NCBI GenBank assembly: GCA_964424105.1
Contig: CAYRHJ010000032.1
Span: 1 to 64,000 of the forward strand
Direction: 5' to 3'
Source: CAYRHJ01 sp964424105
GTDB taxonomy: Bacteria > Planctomycetota > Phycisphaerae > UBA1845
Length of the DNA stretch: 64,000 nucleotides
The position numbers were made by a program, and so were the translations under genes. Under the pieces are notes generated by a model. That model worked only from the letters and a program-made list of their open reading frames with translations, made no database searches and had not been told where the DNA came from. The stretch's first letter is position 1; every line of letters starts with the position of its first letter. Positions 27,381-35,640 of this stretch are shown piece after piece.

Positions 27381-28439
27381 ATGACGAACAAGGCGGCGAA
27401 ATTAGCGAGCGTGTGGACGTTGCTGGGGGCTTGGGCCGTTGTGGGCTGGGCGTCGGCGGCCCGGGGGCAGTTCAAGTGCGGCAACGTCTACGTAGCTGAA
27501 TCGTCCAACCGATTCTGCCATGAGCCCCCTGATTACTCCCCGGACAGGATTTGGGAGCTGAACCCCGAAACCGGCGAGGTTAAGTTGATCGCCGAGATTC
27601 CCATGAGTGATTGCACGTTTCTCACGGGACTGGCATTCACACCGGACGGGACGCGGCTGCGTGCGTCGGCACTGCTGCGCAACGAGATATGGGAGTTCGA
27701 TTCCCAGGGCAATTGGACCACGGTGCTGGGCCCTGCTGACGGCATCGCCTGTCCGTGGGGGTACAACAACCTGGCCTACGACGCGGAGGGGAACTTCTAC
27801 GTTGCCAACGATTGCGGAGGCAATATATTGAAATTTCCCGCCGACGGCGGGCCAGGCACGGTCTTTACCAGTGGAACGGGCACCACGTTTTTCGCGCTCA
27901 CGTTCGCGGCGGACGGTGACTTGTATTACACGACCATCCTCAACAACTCTAACCGGCTCATGCGGGTCACGCCCGACGGTAATGCGACCGAGTTCGATAA
28001 CTACGGAAGCATTAATCAAGGAAATGCAATGACGGCCGACAGGCCCGGGCACATTTACGTTGCCCTCGATTCGGTGGGAATCGTTCGCTATCAGGCTGGC
28101 AATCCTGCGTCTAAGGAGACGGTTGCGACGTTTGCTTGTGGACCTGAGTGTTCCATGACGATGTCGCCGGACCAGTCCCAAATCTACTTTCACCGTGGCG
28201 GGAAACTGTTCGGAGTCGACGTGGCGAACGGGACGACAACGTTACTGGCCGACTATCTCACTATCCCATTCGGGTTTACCGGCGGGATTGCCATACCCCC
28301 AAGAATGCCGTGTGTGCCGATCAGCTCGCGCGGCGGTTTGTTCGTCTTGATTCTAGTTTTGCTGACGGCCGGGACGATTGCGGGACGTCGGTACGGATGC
28401 GCGATGAAAGTCTCTTTGCGTATCACCCAAATCAGGTAA
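27381..28439 (+). CDS. Secreted beta-propeller protein with C-terminal membrane anchor
   Basis: The 352-residue product has a signal peptide (hydrophobic VWTLLGAWAVVGWASA before ARGQ) and a body of NHL/SMP-30-like propeller repeats, for example GLAFTPDGTRLRAS, NNLAYDAEGNFYVAN and ALTFAADGDLYYT. A C-terminal tripartite tail follows: PCVPISSRGG, a hydrophobic stretch LFVLILVLLTAGTIAG and basic RRYG. This resembles sorting signals such as PEP-CTERM or IPTL-CTERM, but the signature motif is changed. The ATG at 27381 follows GGAGG. It is probably exported and anchored or processed. Confidence 0.75.
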   Translation: MTNKAAKLASVWTLLGAWAVVGWASAARGQFKCGNVYVAESSNRFCHEPPDYSPDRIWELNPETGEVKLIAEIPMSDCTFLTGLAFTPDGTRLRASALLRNEIWEFDSQGNWTTVLGPADGIACPWGYNNLAYDAEGNFYVANDCGGNILKFPADGGPGTVFTSGTGTTFFALTFAADGDLYYTTILNNSNRLMRVTPDGNATEFDNYGSINQGNAMTADRPGHIYVALDSVGIVRYQAGNPASKETVATFACGPECSMTMSPDQSQIYFHRGGKLFGVDVANGTTTLLADYLTIPFGFTGGIAIPPRMPCVPISSRGGLFVLILVLLTAGTIAGRRYGCAMKVSLRITQIR

Positions 28440-28472
28440 TAGGCAATTCTTAGCGAGAAGGAGAGGAAAACG

Positions 28473-28595
28473 ATGAAAACAGCAAGATTGAAATCGGCGG
28501 CGGTGAATGTGTGTGTCATTGCTGCGCTGGGTGCTTGGATGCCTGCGACGGCAGGCGTGGAGATCGAGATCATCGAGCCGGGCGGGGGATTGTAG
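28473..28595 (+). pseudogene. Signal-peptide stub of a secreted protein
   Basis: This 40-codon frame starts with a good ribosome site (AGGAG). It encodes a standard signal peptide (positive start, hydrophobic VCVIAALGAW, AxA-like cleavage before GVEIEI) and stops after only about a dozen mature residues. It directly follows the beta-propeller gene. The downstream DNA is a spacer with the dispersed repeats. I read it as the 5' remnant of a secreted-protein gene cut off by rearrangement, though a functional short peptide cannot be excluded. Confidence 0.5.
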
Positions 28596-28665
28596 ACCCA
28601 TTCCGGGAATCGCTGACTATCGGTTCACGCGCCGGCCATCGCCAACAGTCAACGTACCGCGCTTC

Positions 28666-28747
28666 GTCATTCCGTCGCAAGCCGGAATCCAGTCCGTCGT
28701 CCGTGTTTCACGCGCCCCTTCACGAGCCGCGAGCGCAAAGCAAGCGG
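28666..28747. repeat. Inverted-repeat element plus subfamily B repeat
   Basis: The 27-bp element (minus orientation, GTCATTCC...CCAG) at 28666-28692 is followed by a subfamily B GAGCCGCG repeat at 28724-28747. The same order occurs at three other places. Confidence 0.7.
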
Positions 28748-28755
28748 TCCGGCGG

Positions 28756-30600
28756 TCAAGCCAAGTACTGATTGAGATGACGTTCGTCCTTGTCGACAAT
28801 GTCAACCACCTCGCCGTCATTGCACAAGACGTCTGGTGTCGGCTGGCGATTATGGCGCGGTGCGTCTTTTGAATTTCTGGCGGTTTCGAGTTCCAGGCGG
28901 ACCTCGGCCATTCCCTGCATGAAGTGGCTTTCATCCATATCGCGAATGTCGCATTCGTCAGGATCGGTCACGCCGCGAGTGAAGATGGACACGTTGGGGT
29001 CGGCCAACTCTCCGGTGGCGTCGTCGATGGTGTAGATGGTCGGCGGATGAACGACTTCGCCCGCGAGGTATCGCCGCAGGTCGCGGCATTGAATCTCCGC
29101 GAAATCGACGCGAGATAGGATTTCGGTGAATCGGTCTGGGAGGGTGGACGTCAGCAGGGCGGTGCGAACCAGCTCGGATGGTTGGGAATGGGCGACGTTG
29201 TGCCGTTGTTGGCTGACCGACCAGCGCTCCCGACTTTGAAAATCGACGCGTGTGGCTGGATCGGCCTCAGCGATGCCGTACAGGTTCTTGCGACTACAGG
29301 CGAATCGCAGGCGTTGCAACTCGTCACCGATCTGGGGCGTAAACGTCCCCTGGATCAGAATTCGCAGCAGGTCCAGCGGGATTTTGCCCTCGATGGCGAA
29401 GTACCACAGTTTTTGCAGTGCGTACAGCTCTTCCTTGTGGCTGATGTTCAGTCGAGACTCGTCGAAGAATGATTCCGAGCAATGTCGCAACTGGTCGGCG
29501 GAAACGTAGCCATGGTCGATGCAATACTGCCCCAGCGCCGTCCGCGGGTAGGGCTGAAAGATGGAGCACCAGGCATCCGTCACCGGGTGTCGCATGTTGA
29601 ACTGAAGCGTGTTCAGGGCATCCTCGAGCGGATTGGACAAGGGCAGGCCGATCATGTTCTGCATCCGGGCCCGCACGCCGTAGCGATCGAACAGTGCAAT
29701 GGCCTGGATGACGTCGGCATTGCTGATGTGCCCGCGGTGCAGGAGGCGCTGTTGCACGTCCGGGTCGGCTGACTCGATCGCATAGTTGACCATCTCCAGT
29801 CGCGATCGGAACATTCGTTCCGCCAAGTCCGCGTCCAGGCAATTGACCCGCAAGCTGCACAACCAGGGCAGACGTACGTCGCGCGTGTAGCTGTCCAGAA
29901 AGGCGTCCAGCCACGCCCGACTCTGGATGAAGCTGTCGTCGATGAACAGGATTTTGTCGAGCGGGTAACGCTCGCTGATTTCGTTGATTTCGCGCACCAC
30001 GTGTTCGACGCTTCGCCGATCGAACCATTGTTTGGTTTCACCATCGATGCGGGTCAAGGCCAACTGGGAGTGATTGAAGCAATAGGAGCATTTGTAGGGA
30101 CAGGCCCGCGAGGTGATGACGTTCTTCATGGGATTGTCGCGGAACTCGGCGAACTGATAGAAGATTTCGCGATCAGGATCCGGCAGGTCATCGAGGTGTT
30201 CCGCCATGGCCGCCTTGTGAAAGCCCGGTGTGGCCCGTCCTTCCACGATGTCGAGGATGGCCCGTTCGCCCTGCCCTTGAACGGTGAAATCAATGTCGCG
30301 CTCGAAACCGATTTCCGGGAAATAGGTGCAATGGGGTCCGCCGAGAATGTTGGGAATGCCGAATCGCCGTTTGACATCGCGGGCCATCTTGAGCGCGTAG
30401 ATGTGTTCACCCGTGGTGATGGAGAAGGCGACGAAGTCCGGGCGAAAATCACGTATCTTGTCGTCCAGGTCTTCCTTGTCCGTTTGGATGAGGTCCGCGC
30501 GATGGCCATTGGAAGCCAGACTGCCGGCGAGGTACATGATGCCCAGCTTCTCGTTGCGCAGGTTGCGTTCCAGGAACAGGACTCGTTTGGGCTTTTTCAA
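28756..30600 (-). CDS. B12-binding-domain radical SAM protein
   Basis: The 614-residue product has an N-terminal cobalamin-binding-like domain (about residues 1-140: HRADLIQTDKED, RPDFVAFSITTGEH, GIPNILGGPHCTYFP, VQGQGER). A radical SAM core follows, with CPYKCSYCF (Cys167, Cys171, Cys174), DKILFIDDSF and VNYAIESADP. The C-terminal 150 residues are unassigned. This family includes radical methylases and tRNA or natural-product modifiers; the substrate is unknown. The His of the canonical cobalamin DxHxxG motif is not obvious, so cobalamin may bind weakly or not at all. It is the last complete gene of a minus-strand group with the sugar kinase. Confidence 0.83.
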   Translation of the reverse strand: MKKPKRVLFLERNLRNEKLGIMYLAGSLASNGHRADLIQTDKEDLDDKIRDFRPDFVAFSITTGEHIYALKMARDVKRRFGIPNILGGPHCTYFPEIGFERDIDFTVQGQGERAILDIVEGRATPGFHKAAMAEHLDDLPDPDREIFYQFAEFRDNPMKNVITSRACPYKCSYCFNHSQLALTRIDGETKQWFDRRSVEHVVREINEISERYPLDKILFIDDSFIQSRAWLDAFLDSYTRDVRLPWLCSLRVNCLDADLAERMFRSRLEMVNYAIESADPDVQQRLLHRGHISNADVIQAIALFDRYGVRARMQNMIGLPLSNPLEDALNTLQFNMRHPVTDAWCSIFQPYPRTALGQYCIDHGYVSADQLRHCSESFFDESRLNISHKEELYALQKLWYFAIEGKIPLDLLRILIQGTFTPQIGDELQRLRFACSRKNLYGIAEADPATRVDFQSRERWSVSQQRHNVAHSQPSELVRTALLTSTLPDRFTEILSRVDFAEIQCRDLRRYLAGEVVHPPTIYTIDDATGELADPNVSIFTRGVTDPDECDIRDMDESHFMQGMAEVRLELETARNSKDAPRHNRQPTPDVLCNDGEVVDIVDKDERHLNQYLA

Positions 30601-30647
30601 GAATGGGCTCCGATGGACGGCGCGGTTTCAATGGTTTATCGGCTGGA

Positions 30648-30801
30648 ATGGATGGGGTTCTGGATTCCGGCTTTCGCCGGAATGACGGTCAGCGCGCCAT
30701 CAACCACTTGATCAGGCCATCCCGCAAACGGCGGGGATGGATGGGGTTCTGGATTCCGGCTTTCGCCGGAATGACGGTCAGCGCGCCATCAACCACTTGA
30801 T
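30648..30801 (+). repeat. Perfect 65-bp direct repeat
   Basis: The 65-bp sequence at 30648-30712 is repeated at 30737-30801, 89 bp apart start to start. Each copy contains a 27-bp inverted-repeat element (30660-30686 and 30749-30775). Each also contains a sequence that, read on the minus strand, encodes the last residues of the broken gene upstream (IKWLMAR and stop). Confidence 0.85.
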
Positions 30802-31005
30802 GAGCGGGATTCCCTCGTGTTGATCATTGGCCCCCGCGTCACAGCCCAGGACGTCGCTGAGAACGGGCCCGACGTCGCCCAGCGATCCGCAGACCACGTC
30901 GCAAAAGCCGGCCTGCTACCCAACCCCGGCTCGCCGTTCACGTTGCCGTTTCGCATCGGCCTGAATTCGGCGATGGGTCAGCGCCTGTGTGAACAAGTCA
31001 TCCAT
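30778..31005 (-). pseudogene. Short gene interrupted by an in-frame TAG
   Basis: Read on the minus strand, an ATG at 31005 with GGAG seven bases upstream opens a frame of 29 codons (MDDLFTQALTHRRIQADAK...). It meets TAG at 30916-30918 and continues uninterrupted for 45 codons (GFCDVVCGSLGDV...IKWLMAR) to TGA at 30778. The downstream part looks protein-like. The gene sits 24 bp after the sugar kinase stop and probably belonged to its operon. It is either a pseudogene with one nonsense mutation, a sequencing error or a read-through case. I recognise no family. Confidence 0.45.
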
Positions 31006-31029
31006 GCAGAAACTCCGTGACCGGCGACG

Positions 31030-32130
31030 TCAATGCAACAACGTGGTGATGAAGCGGGCCAGTTCATCCCGGTCGATCGAGGATCGATGTCCGACGATCT
31101 GGGTCATCAGGCCGCCGACGCAGTTGCCGATGAAAGGAACCAATTCCGACGGAGCACCGGCGCGGATCAACAAGGAAGTGATGGCCAACAGTGCGTCGCC
31201 CGCCCCGATGGCATCGACCACCCGATCGGTAAACACGGGCGCCGCATGAAACTTGTCACCGTCGAAATACAGCGTGCCGCGACTTCCCAGCGTGACGTTG
31301 ATCCGCCGACATTTGGATTCGTCGGCCAAGCGGGCGATCAGACATTCGAGCGATCCATAGCGATCCCCGAAAGGCAGCCTGATCTCGTTCTCGTCGACGG
31401 AGATGTAGTCGGGCTGTTCATATTTTCGGATGGTGTTGAATCCCCGATTCGACGAGTTCATTTGGGCGTTGACGGCTAGAAAGTTCGATCTCTCGCGCAA
31501 GCGACGAACGATGGGAGGCGTCAGAAACCCGTGCCCGAAATCAACGACGATGACCGCGTCGGCGGCGGGTGCGTGGGCGTCGATGGCAGCGAGCAGGTCA
31601 CGTTCGGTTTCCGCGGGGATGGGTCGATCGTTGAGAAACGTCAGCTCGAACAGCTTCTGATTCAAGAATCCGTGCACGAATCGTCGTTTGCAGACGGTGG
31701 GGCCATCGGGACGGCGTACCGTGGTGTGACGCAGGCTGTGATGACGCGAGGGGGTGCGCTGGGGTAGGCCGTTGTCCTCCGTGCCGGCGCCAGCCAAGAC
31801 GTGAACGTGATCGGTCAGGCGGGCGATCAGGTTTCCGACCGCATCCACACCGCCGGCATAGACCTCCGTGGAGTCGAATCGCGCCGACAGCGTCGGCGTC
31901 TTGTTGCTCATCGCGTCCGGCGTGCAGTATTGATATTCGTCGATGATGGCTTCGCCCACGACGAGCACCTTGATTCCGCGCAACGCGTCCAGACAATTTA
32001 ATGCGTCTGCCGCGTTGAATCGGCTGCGCAGTCCATCCAAGTACGCCCGTTGATCTTCCATGATGGGGCTTCCATCCGAAGCCAGCCGCGCGGGGCGTTC
32101 GATCGTGTTCGTCGAATGGTCATGCGGCAT
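31030..32130 (-). CDS. PfkB-family sugar kinase, HldE-domain-like
   Basis: The 366-residue protein is a ribokinase/PfkB-type kinase. The N-terminal signature is VLVVGEAIIDEYQYC, the sugar-binding core is EVYAGGVDAVGNLIARL, and the C-terminal ATP and catalytic motif is DAIGAGDALLAITSLL with the Asp base. DAV and VDFGHGFLTPPIV resemble the heptose-7-phosphate kinase domain of HldE. Together with the GmhA-like isomerase this suggests phosphorylation of a heptose, but other sugars are possible. The nucleotidyltransferase half of HldE is absent. The ATG at 32130 overlaps an upstream frame ending at 32120. Confidence 0.82.
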   Translation of the reverse strand: MPHDHSTNTIERPARLASDGSPIMEDQRAYLDGLRSRFNAADALNCLDALRGIKVLVVGEAIIDEYQYCTPDAMSNKTPTLSARFDSTEVYAGGVDAVGNLIARLTDHVHVLAGAGTEDNGLPQRTPSRHHSLRHTTVRRPDGPTVCKRRFVHGFLNQKLFELTFLNDRPIPAETERDLLAAIDAHAPAADAVIVVDFGHGFLTPPIVRRLRERSNFLAVNAQMNSSNRGFNTIRKYEQPDYISVDENEIRLPFGDRYGSLECLIARLADESKCRRINVTLGSRGTLYFDGDKFHAAPVFTDRVVDAIGAGDALLAITSLLIRAGAPSELVPFIGNCVGGLMTQIVGHRSSIDRDELARFITTLLH

Positions 32131-32190
32131 GGTCAAGCACCTGTTTAATCAGCCATTCGATTTCCTGACGGGTGGCGGGGGTGTCCCATC
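32120..32190 (-). pseudogene. C-terminal remnant upstream of the sugar kinase
   Basis: On the minus strand, a frame ending TPATRQEIEWLIKQVLDHAA and stop (32120-32122) overlaps the kinase start by 11 bases, as a coupled upstream gene would. Upstream of it the frame runs into the repeat at 32186-32231 and no gene body follows. It appears to be the last 20-odd codons of a lost gene. The evidence is only the overlap and the protein-like composition. Confidence 0.3.
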
Positions 32191-32879
32191 CATTGCGCAG
32201 CGATGGGTGGGGTCCCGATGATCGGCGTTCGGATAATTTCGAACACGCAACTTCGTAGACCGGGTTTCACCCGCTTCTTAACAGAGCCGCGACCGTCAGG
32301 GAGCGGTCTTCCCTTCCAACGATATCCGATCCGCGCCCCCCGTCTCGCCAAAACCGTAGGTATCCCTCCGCCGCCCGCCGCGTGCATCGCGTGGTCGAAC
32401 ACAATCACTCGACCGTGACCTTGCCACGCGGGCGATTCTCGTGTTTATCGGTCGTTGGGTGGGATTTCTTGGCCCGAATAGGCCGGTTCATCGTCATTCG
32501 CCGTCATTCGAGGGCGCCCGCCCGCAGCGGCTTGATATTCCCTTGCTGGGCTGCTGATGGGCTGATGGGTTGAACCGACTCCCGCGGATCGGTCGGCCAC
32601 GGTTTCCGAACTTGCGAATCCGCCGTATAGTGACATAGGATCAGGCTGGGCGAAGCGCAAGATCCGATGCATGGTGATGGGCGGGAATCGATCGAACTTC
32701 GCTGCCGGAGGAATCAGCCACAGAGTCCACAGAGGACTCAGAGCCGAAAGAACCGTCTTCATCAACATTCTCCGTGCTCTCTGTGGCTTTACTCGCTGCG
32801 TAAGTTGCGATGGTCGCCAGCCCTTGAACTGAGGTGTCAGTCACATGATGAAAAGCCGCTATCAGTAGGAGTTGGAGCC
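32137..32879. repeat. Long repeat-containing spacer before fbp
   Basis: Apart from the gene remnant, this spacer carries the 46-bp repeat shared with 18.9 kb (32186-32231) and a subfamily A repeat with its TCTTAACA extension (32276-32306). A CCACAGAG-type palindromic tract (about 32713-32796, arms ending CTCTGTGGC) is also present. No complete gene was seen. Confidence 0.55.
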
Positions 32880-33890
32880 GTGTCGATCAAGGTCATGACC
32901 AAGCCCATCATCACGCTGACCCAACACGTAGCGGAAAAGCAGCGCCGTTTTCCGGGCGCGACGGGCGACTTGAGTTGGCTTCTGTCGGGCATCGCCTTGG
33001 CCACGCGGATCATACAGTCGTACGTGCAACGCGCGGGCATCGGCGACATTCTAGGCTCGTTGGCGTCCACCAACGTGCAGGGGGAAGTGGTTCAGAAGCT
33101 CGACGTCATCGCCAACGAAACCATTATGCGGTGTCTGGGCTATCGCGACATCGTGGGGATCATGCTGTCGGAGGAAGACGACGAGCCGACCATCGTCAAG
33201 TCGCCCAGCGCCGGCGGAAAGTACATCGTCCTGTTCGACCCATTGGACGGATCGAGCAACATCGACGTCAACGTTTCCATCGGGACCATCTTCTCCATCC
33301 TGAGTTGTCGAGACGACGTTCCGGATTGCGAAGGGCATCTGCCGCAGATTCTACAAGCGGGCGTCCGTCAGGTGGCTGCGGGATACGTCGTTTACGGAAG
33401 CAGCACGGTGATGGTTTACACGACCGGTGACGGCGTGCACTTGTTCACGCTCGATCCGTCGTTCGGCGCATTCGTTTTGCAGGCGGAGCACGTTCAGATG
33501 CCGCCTCGTGGTCGGACCTATAGCGTGAATGAAGCCTACTACGACTCGTTTCCCGCGGGCGTGCAACGCTACCTGTCGTGGGCCAAGACAAGCCCGTCCG
33601 GCGGGTATGGGCTGCGGTACATCGGGTCGCTGGTCGCGGATTTTCATCGAACGCTATTGAAGGGCGGCGTGTTTCTATATCCGCCGACGGCCAAAAACCC
33701 GGAGGGAAAGTTGCGATTGCTATATGAGGCGAATCCGCTGGCTATGATCGCGGAGCAGGCGGGCGGAACAGCCACCGATTTCCGCGAGCCGATCCTGCAA
33801 AAGCAGCCGACCACGTTGCATCAGCGTACGCCGCTGCTGATCGGCAGCAAGGAGGAGGTCGCCAAGGTGATGGAGTTCGCCGGTTCATGA
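32880..33890 (+). CDS. fbp: Fructose-1,6-bisphosphatase class I
   Basis: The 336-residue enzyme hydrolyses fructose 1,6-bisphosphate to fructose 6-phosphate in gluconeogenesis. Motifs: ANETIMRCLG, the metal-site MLSEEDDEP, FDPLDGSSNIDVNVSIGTIFSI, VVYGSSTVMVYTTG, GYGLRYIGSLVADFHRTLLKGGVFLYP and LLYEANPLAMIAEQAGG. A GTG start at 32880 follows AGGAG and fits the family length; the upstream open frame is repeat DNA. Neighbours do not suggest special regulation. Confidence 0.95.
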   Translation: MSIKVMTKPIITLTQHVAEKQRRFPGATGDLSWLLSGIALATRIIQSYVQRAGIGDILGSLASTNVQGEVVQKLDVIANETIMRCLGYRDIVGIMLSEEDDEPTIVKSPSAGGKYIVLFDPLDGSSNIDVNVSIGTIFSILSCRDDVPDCEGHLPQILQAGVRQVAAGYVVYGSSTVMVYTTGDGVHLFTLDPSFGAFVLQAEHVQMPPRGRTYSVNEAYYDSFPAGVQRYLSWAKTSPSGGYGLRYIGSLVADFHRTLLKGGVFLYPPTAKNPEGKLRLLYEANPLAMIAEQAGGTATDFREPILQKQPTTLHQRTPLLIGSKEEVAKVMEFAGS

Positions 33891-34041
33891 CGGCCATCGT
33901 TGAACGGGGCGAGTCGTCCATTTCGAGCGATGTCGCAACCGCGGTTAGCGGATGAACGAGCAACGGCGGATTTCAGATGTTCGCGCGAGTTGAAGCTCGC
34001 GACACGACAACTTGAGTGCTAACGTGGAAGGAACCAGCAGG

Positions 34042-34542
34042 ATGATGATTTCCAAGACGATGAATGAAAAGCTCAATGAACAGGTGATGCACGAATTGCA
34101 CGCCGCGTTGGTCTATTTGGACCTTTCCTGTCCATTTGCGGAGATGGGGCTGAACGTCTTCGCCGAGTGGTTTCGGCATCACGCCATGGAAGAACGCCAA
34201 CATGCCATGAAAATATTCAGCTTTATTCACGAGGTCGGCGGAACCGTGAAGATGTCAGCCATCCCCGCTCCGCCGAAGCGTCCCAGCTCCACCGAGGACA
34301 TTGTCAAGCTGGCCTTGGAACATGAGTTGCTGGTCACGCGGCAGATCAATGATTTGATGGCGCTCGCGGAGAAAGAATCGGATTATGCCACGCGCAGTTT
34401 CCTGCAATGGTTCGTCGACGAGCAGGTGGAGGAGGTGGCCGTGGTGAACGAGTTGCTCCAACTCATGAAGCTGGCCGACGGCAAGAACCTGCTACAGGTC
34501 GAATCTCGCGTAGCCAAGATGTTGGAGCGCGAAGGCAGCTAG
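34042..34542 (+). CDS. Ferritin (non-heme, FtnA-like)
   Basis: The 166-residue four-helix protein stores iron as a 24-mer. The ferroxidase ligands are recognisable: Glu in NEQVMHELHA, Glu-Glu-xx-His in MEERQHAMKI, Glu in ALEHELLV and Gln/Glu in WFVDEQVEE. The C-terminal heme-binding Met of bacterioferritin is absent. The ATG at 34042 follows AAGGAA; ten additional residues from 34012 are doubtful. It stands alone. Confidence 0.93.
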   Translation: MMISKTMNEKLNEQVMHELHAALVYLDLSCPFAEMGLNVFAEWFRHHAMEERQHAMKIFSFIHEVGGTVKMSAIPAPPKRPSSTEDIVKLALEHELLVTRQINDLMALAEKESDYATRSFLQWFVDEQVEEVAVVNELLQLMKLADGKNLLQVESRVAKMLEREGS

Positions 34543-34849
34543 TGGTTTTGGTCATGCTGTTTGCAACTTGACAGACCCGCGTCCGGTTCTTCCCGTCCCG
34601 CGACCAGGTATTTTACGAGCCGCGAGCACAAAGCGAGCGGTCCGCCGCCCCGCGACCGCCTGCATGTGTCATTCCGGCGAACGCCGGAATCCAGAAATGC
34701 ACACAGGTACGCGCGCAGAATGGCAAGGGAACGTCGATTCGCGTCTTGACCGACCCGCGACCGCATCGTTTCAGAGCCGCGACCGTGAGGGAGCGGGAAT
34801 TTGCAACCTATCAGCCCAAATACGGTGTGCATTGTCCATGCAAAAACGA
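34543..34849. repeat. Composite repeat cluster
   Basis: The spacer holds a subfamily B repeat (34617-34640), a 27-bp inverted-repeat element (34668-34694, minus orientation), a stretch similar to 6003-6066, and a subfamily A repeat (34774-34796). No gene was seen. Confidence 0.75.
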
Positions 34850-35488
34850 CTAACGCATGATTCGAGTGGCGATGATCAAGAAGACGGGGTACGCCCCCTG
34901 AACACCCGCGATCTTGGCGTACAACATTTTGTCGGCCAGCGGGGGCATGCCGGCCCAACGGACGGCGACAAAAATGGCCGCCACCGTTGCCAACGTGGAC
35001 AGTAGCATCAGCCAGCCCGCCTGTCCCAGCAAACGAAGAGCCGGACGACGTCCTGTCAGCCCGATCAGGCCGGCGAGTGCCAGCCAACCGCCCGCAAGGC
35101 AGGCCAGGCCCTTCCACGCGTAGAACGTCCCGGTCAAGATGGCCACGTGTTTCGTGTATTGTTTGGCCATCGCAGCCTGACTTTCGATGGCGGCTGCTTG
35201 ATCGGGTTTCGGCGGTGGGGCCAACCCCAGCGCGACCCAGGGGTTGTCGCCTTGTGTGGCCATCATGTCCGTCGATTGGCTGAACGCAGCCAGCATCAGC
35301 TTTCCCTTGGCCCATCGATCGACGGTGTTCCAGCGATCCAGGATTTTTTTGGGATAGGCCACCTCGACCAACCACACAGCCGCGATCAGCAGACTCAACA
35401 GGGAGATCAGGCGTACGCGGCCTCGCGCAGCAGGGGTCCGGCTGGCGCTGTAGATGGTAATAACCTGAATGGGCTTAGCCGTGTTCAT
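34850..35488 (-). CDS. Small multi-pass membrane protein of unknown function
   Basis: The 212-residue product has a first hydrophobic helix near residues 27-45, a soluble stretch of about 60 residues and three C-terminal helices (GTFYAWKGLACLAGGWLALAGLIGL, WLMLLSTLATVAAIFVAV, GVQGAYPVFLIIAT). The ATG at 35488 is preferred to a TTG six bases earlier. It lies downstream of the M16 peptidase genes on the same strand with a 152-bp gap, which contains a duplicated 19-bp sequence (35575-35593 and 35608-35626). No motif suggests a role. Confidence 0.6.
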   Translation of the reverse strand: MNTAKPIQVITIYSASRTPAARGRVRLISLLSLLIAAVWLVEVAYPKKILDRWNTVDRWAKGKLMLAAFSQSTDMMATQGDNPWVALGLAPPPKPDQAAAIESQAAMAKQYTKHVAILTGTFYAWKGLACLAGGWLALAGLIGLTGRRPALRLLGQAGWLMLLSTLATVAAIFVAVRWAGMPPLADKMLYAKIAGVQGAYPVFLIIATRIMR

Positions 35489-35640
35489 GTTCAAAATTCA
35501 GCAGCCGACGTCATCGTCGCGGATCGGATCAGTACAAGCCTGACCCATCAAGCAGTCAAGCGATTCGGGAAACCGGCACGGCGGCTGCCATCAACTTCCA
35601 TGGAACAGGCACGGCGGCTGCCATCACGCACCTTGGCACG

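Noticed and set aside
19409..32130. Complete 2-oxoacid dehydrogenase complex
   Set aside because: No acyltransferase (E2) catalytic domain and no dihydrolipoyl dehydrogenase (E3) lie in the locus, so only E1 and a lipoyl domain are supported.
5868..34694. Insertion sequence carrying the 27-bp inverted repeats
   Set aside because: No transposase frame lies beside any copy and there are no target-site duplications evident, so they are treated as short dispersed repeats.
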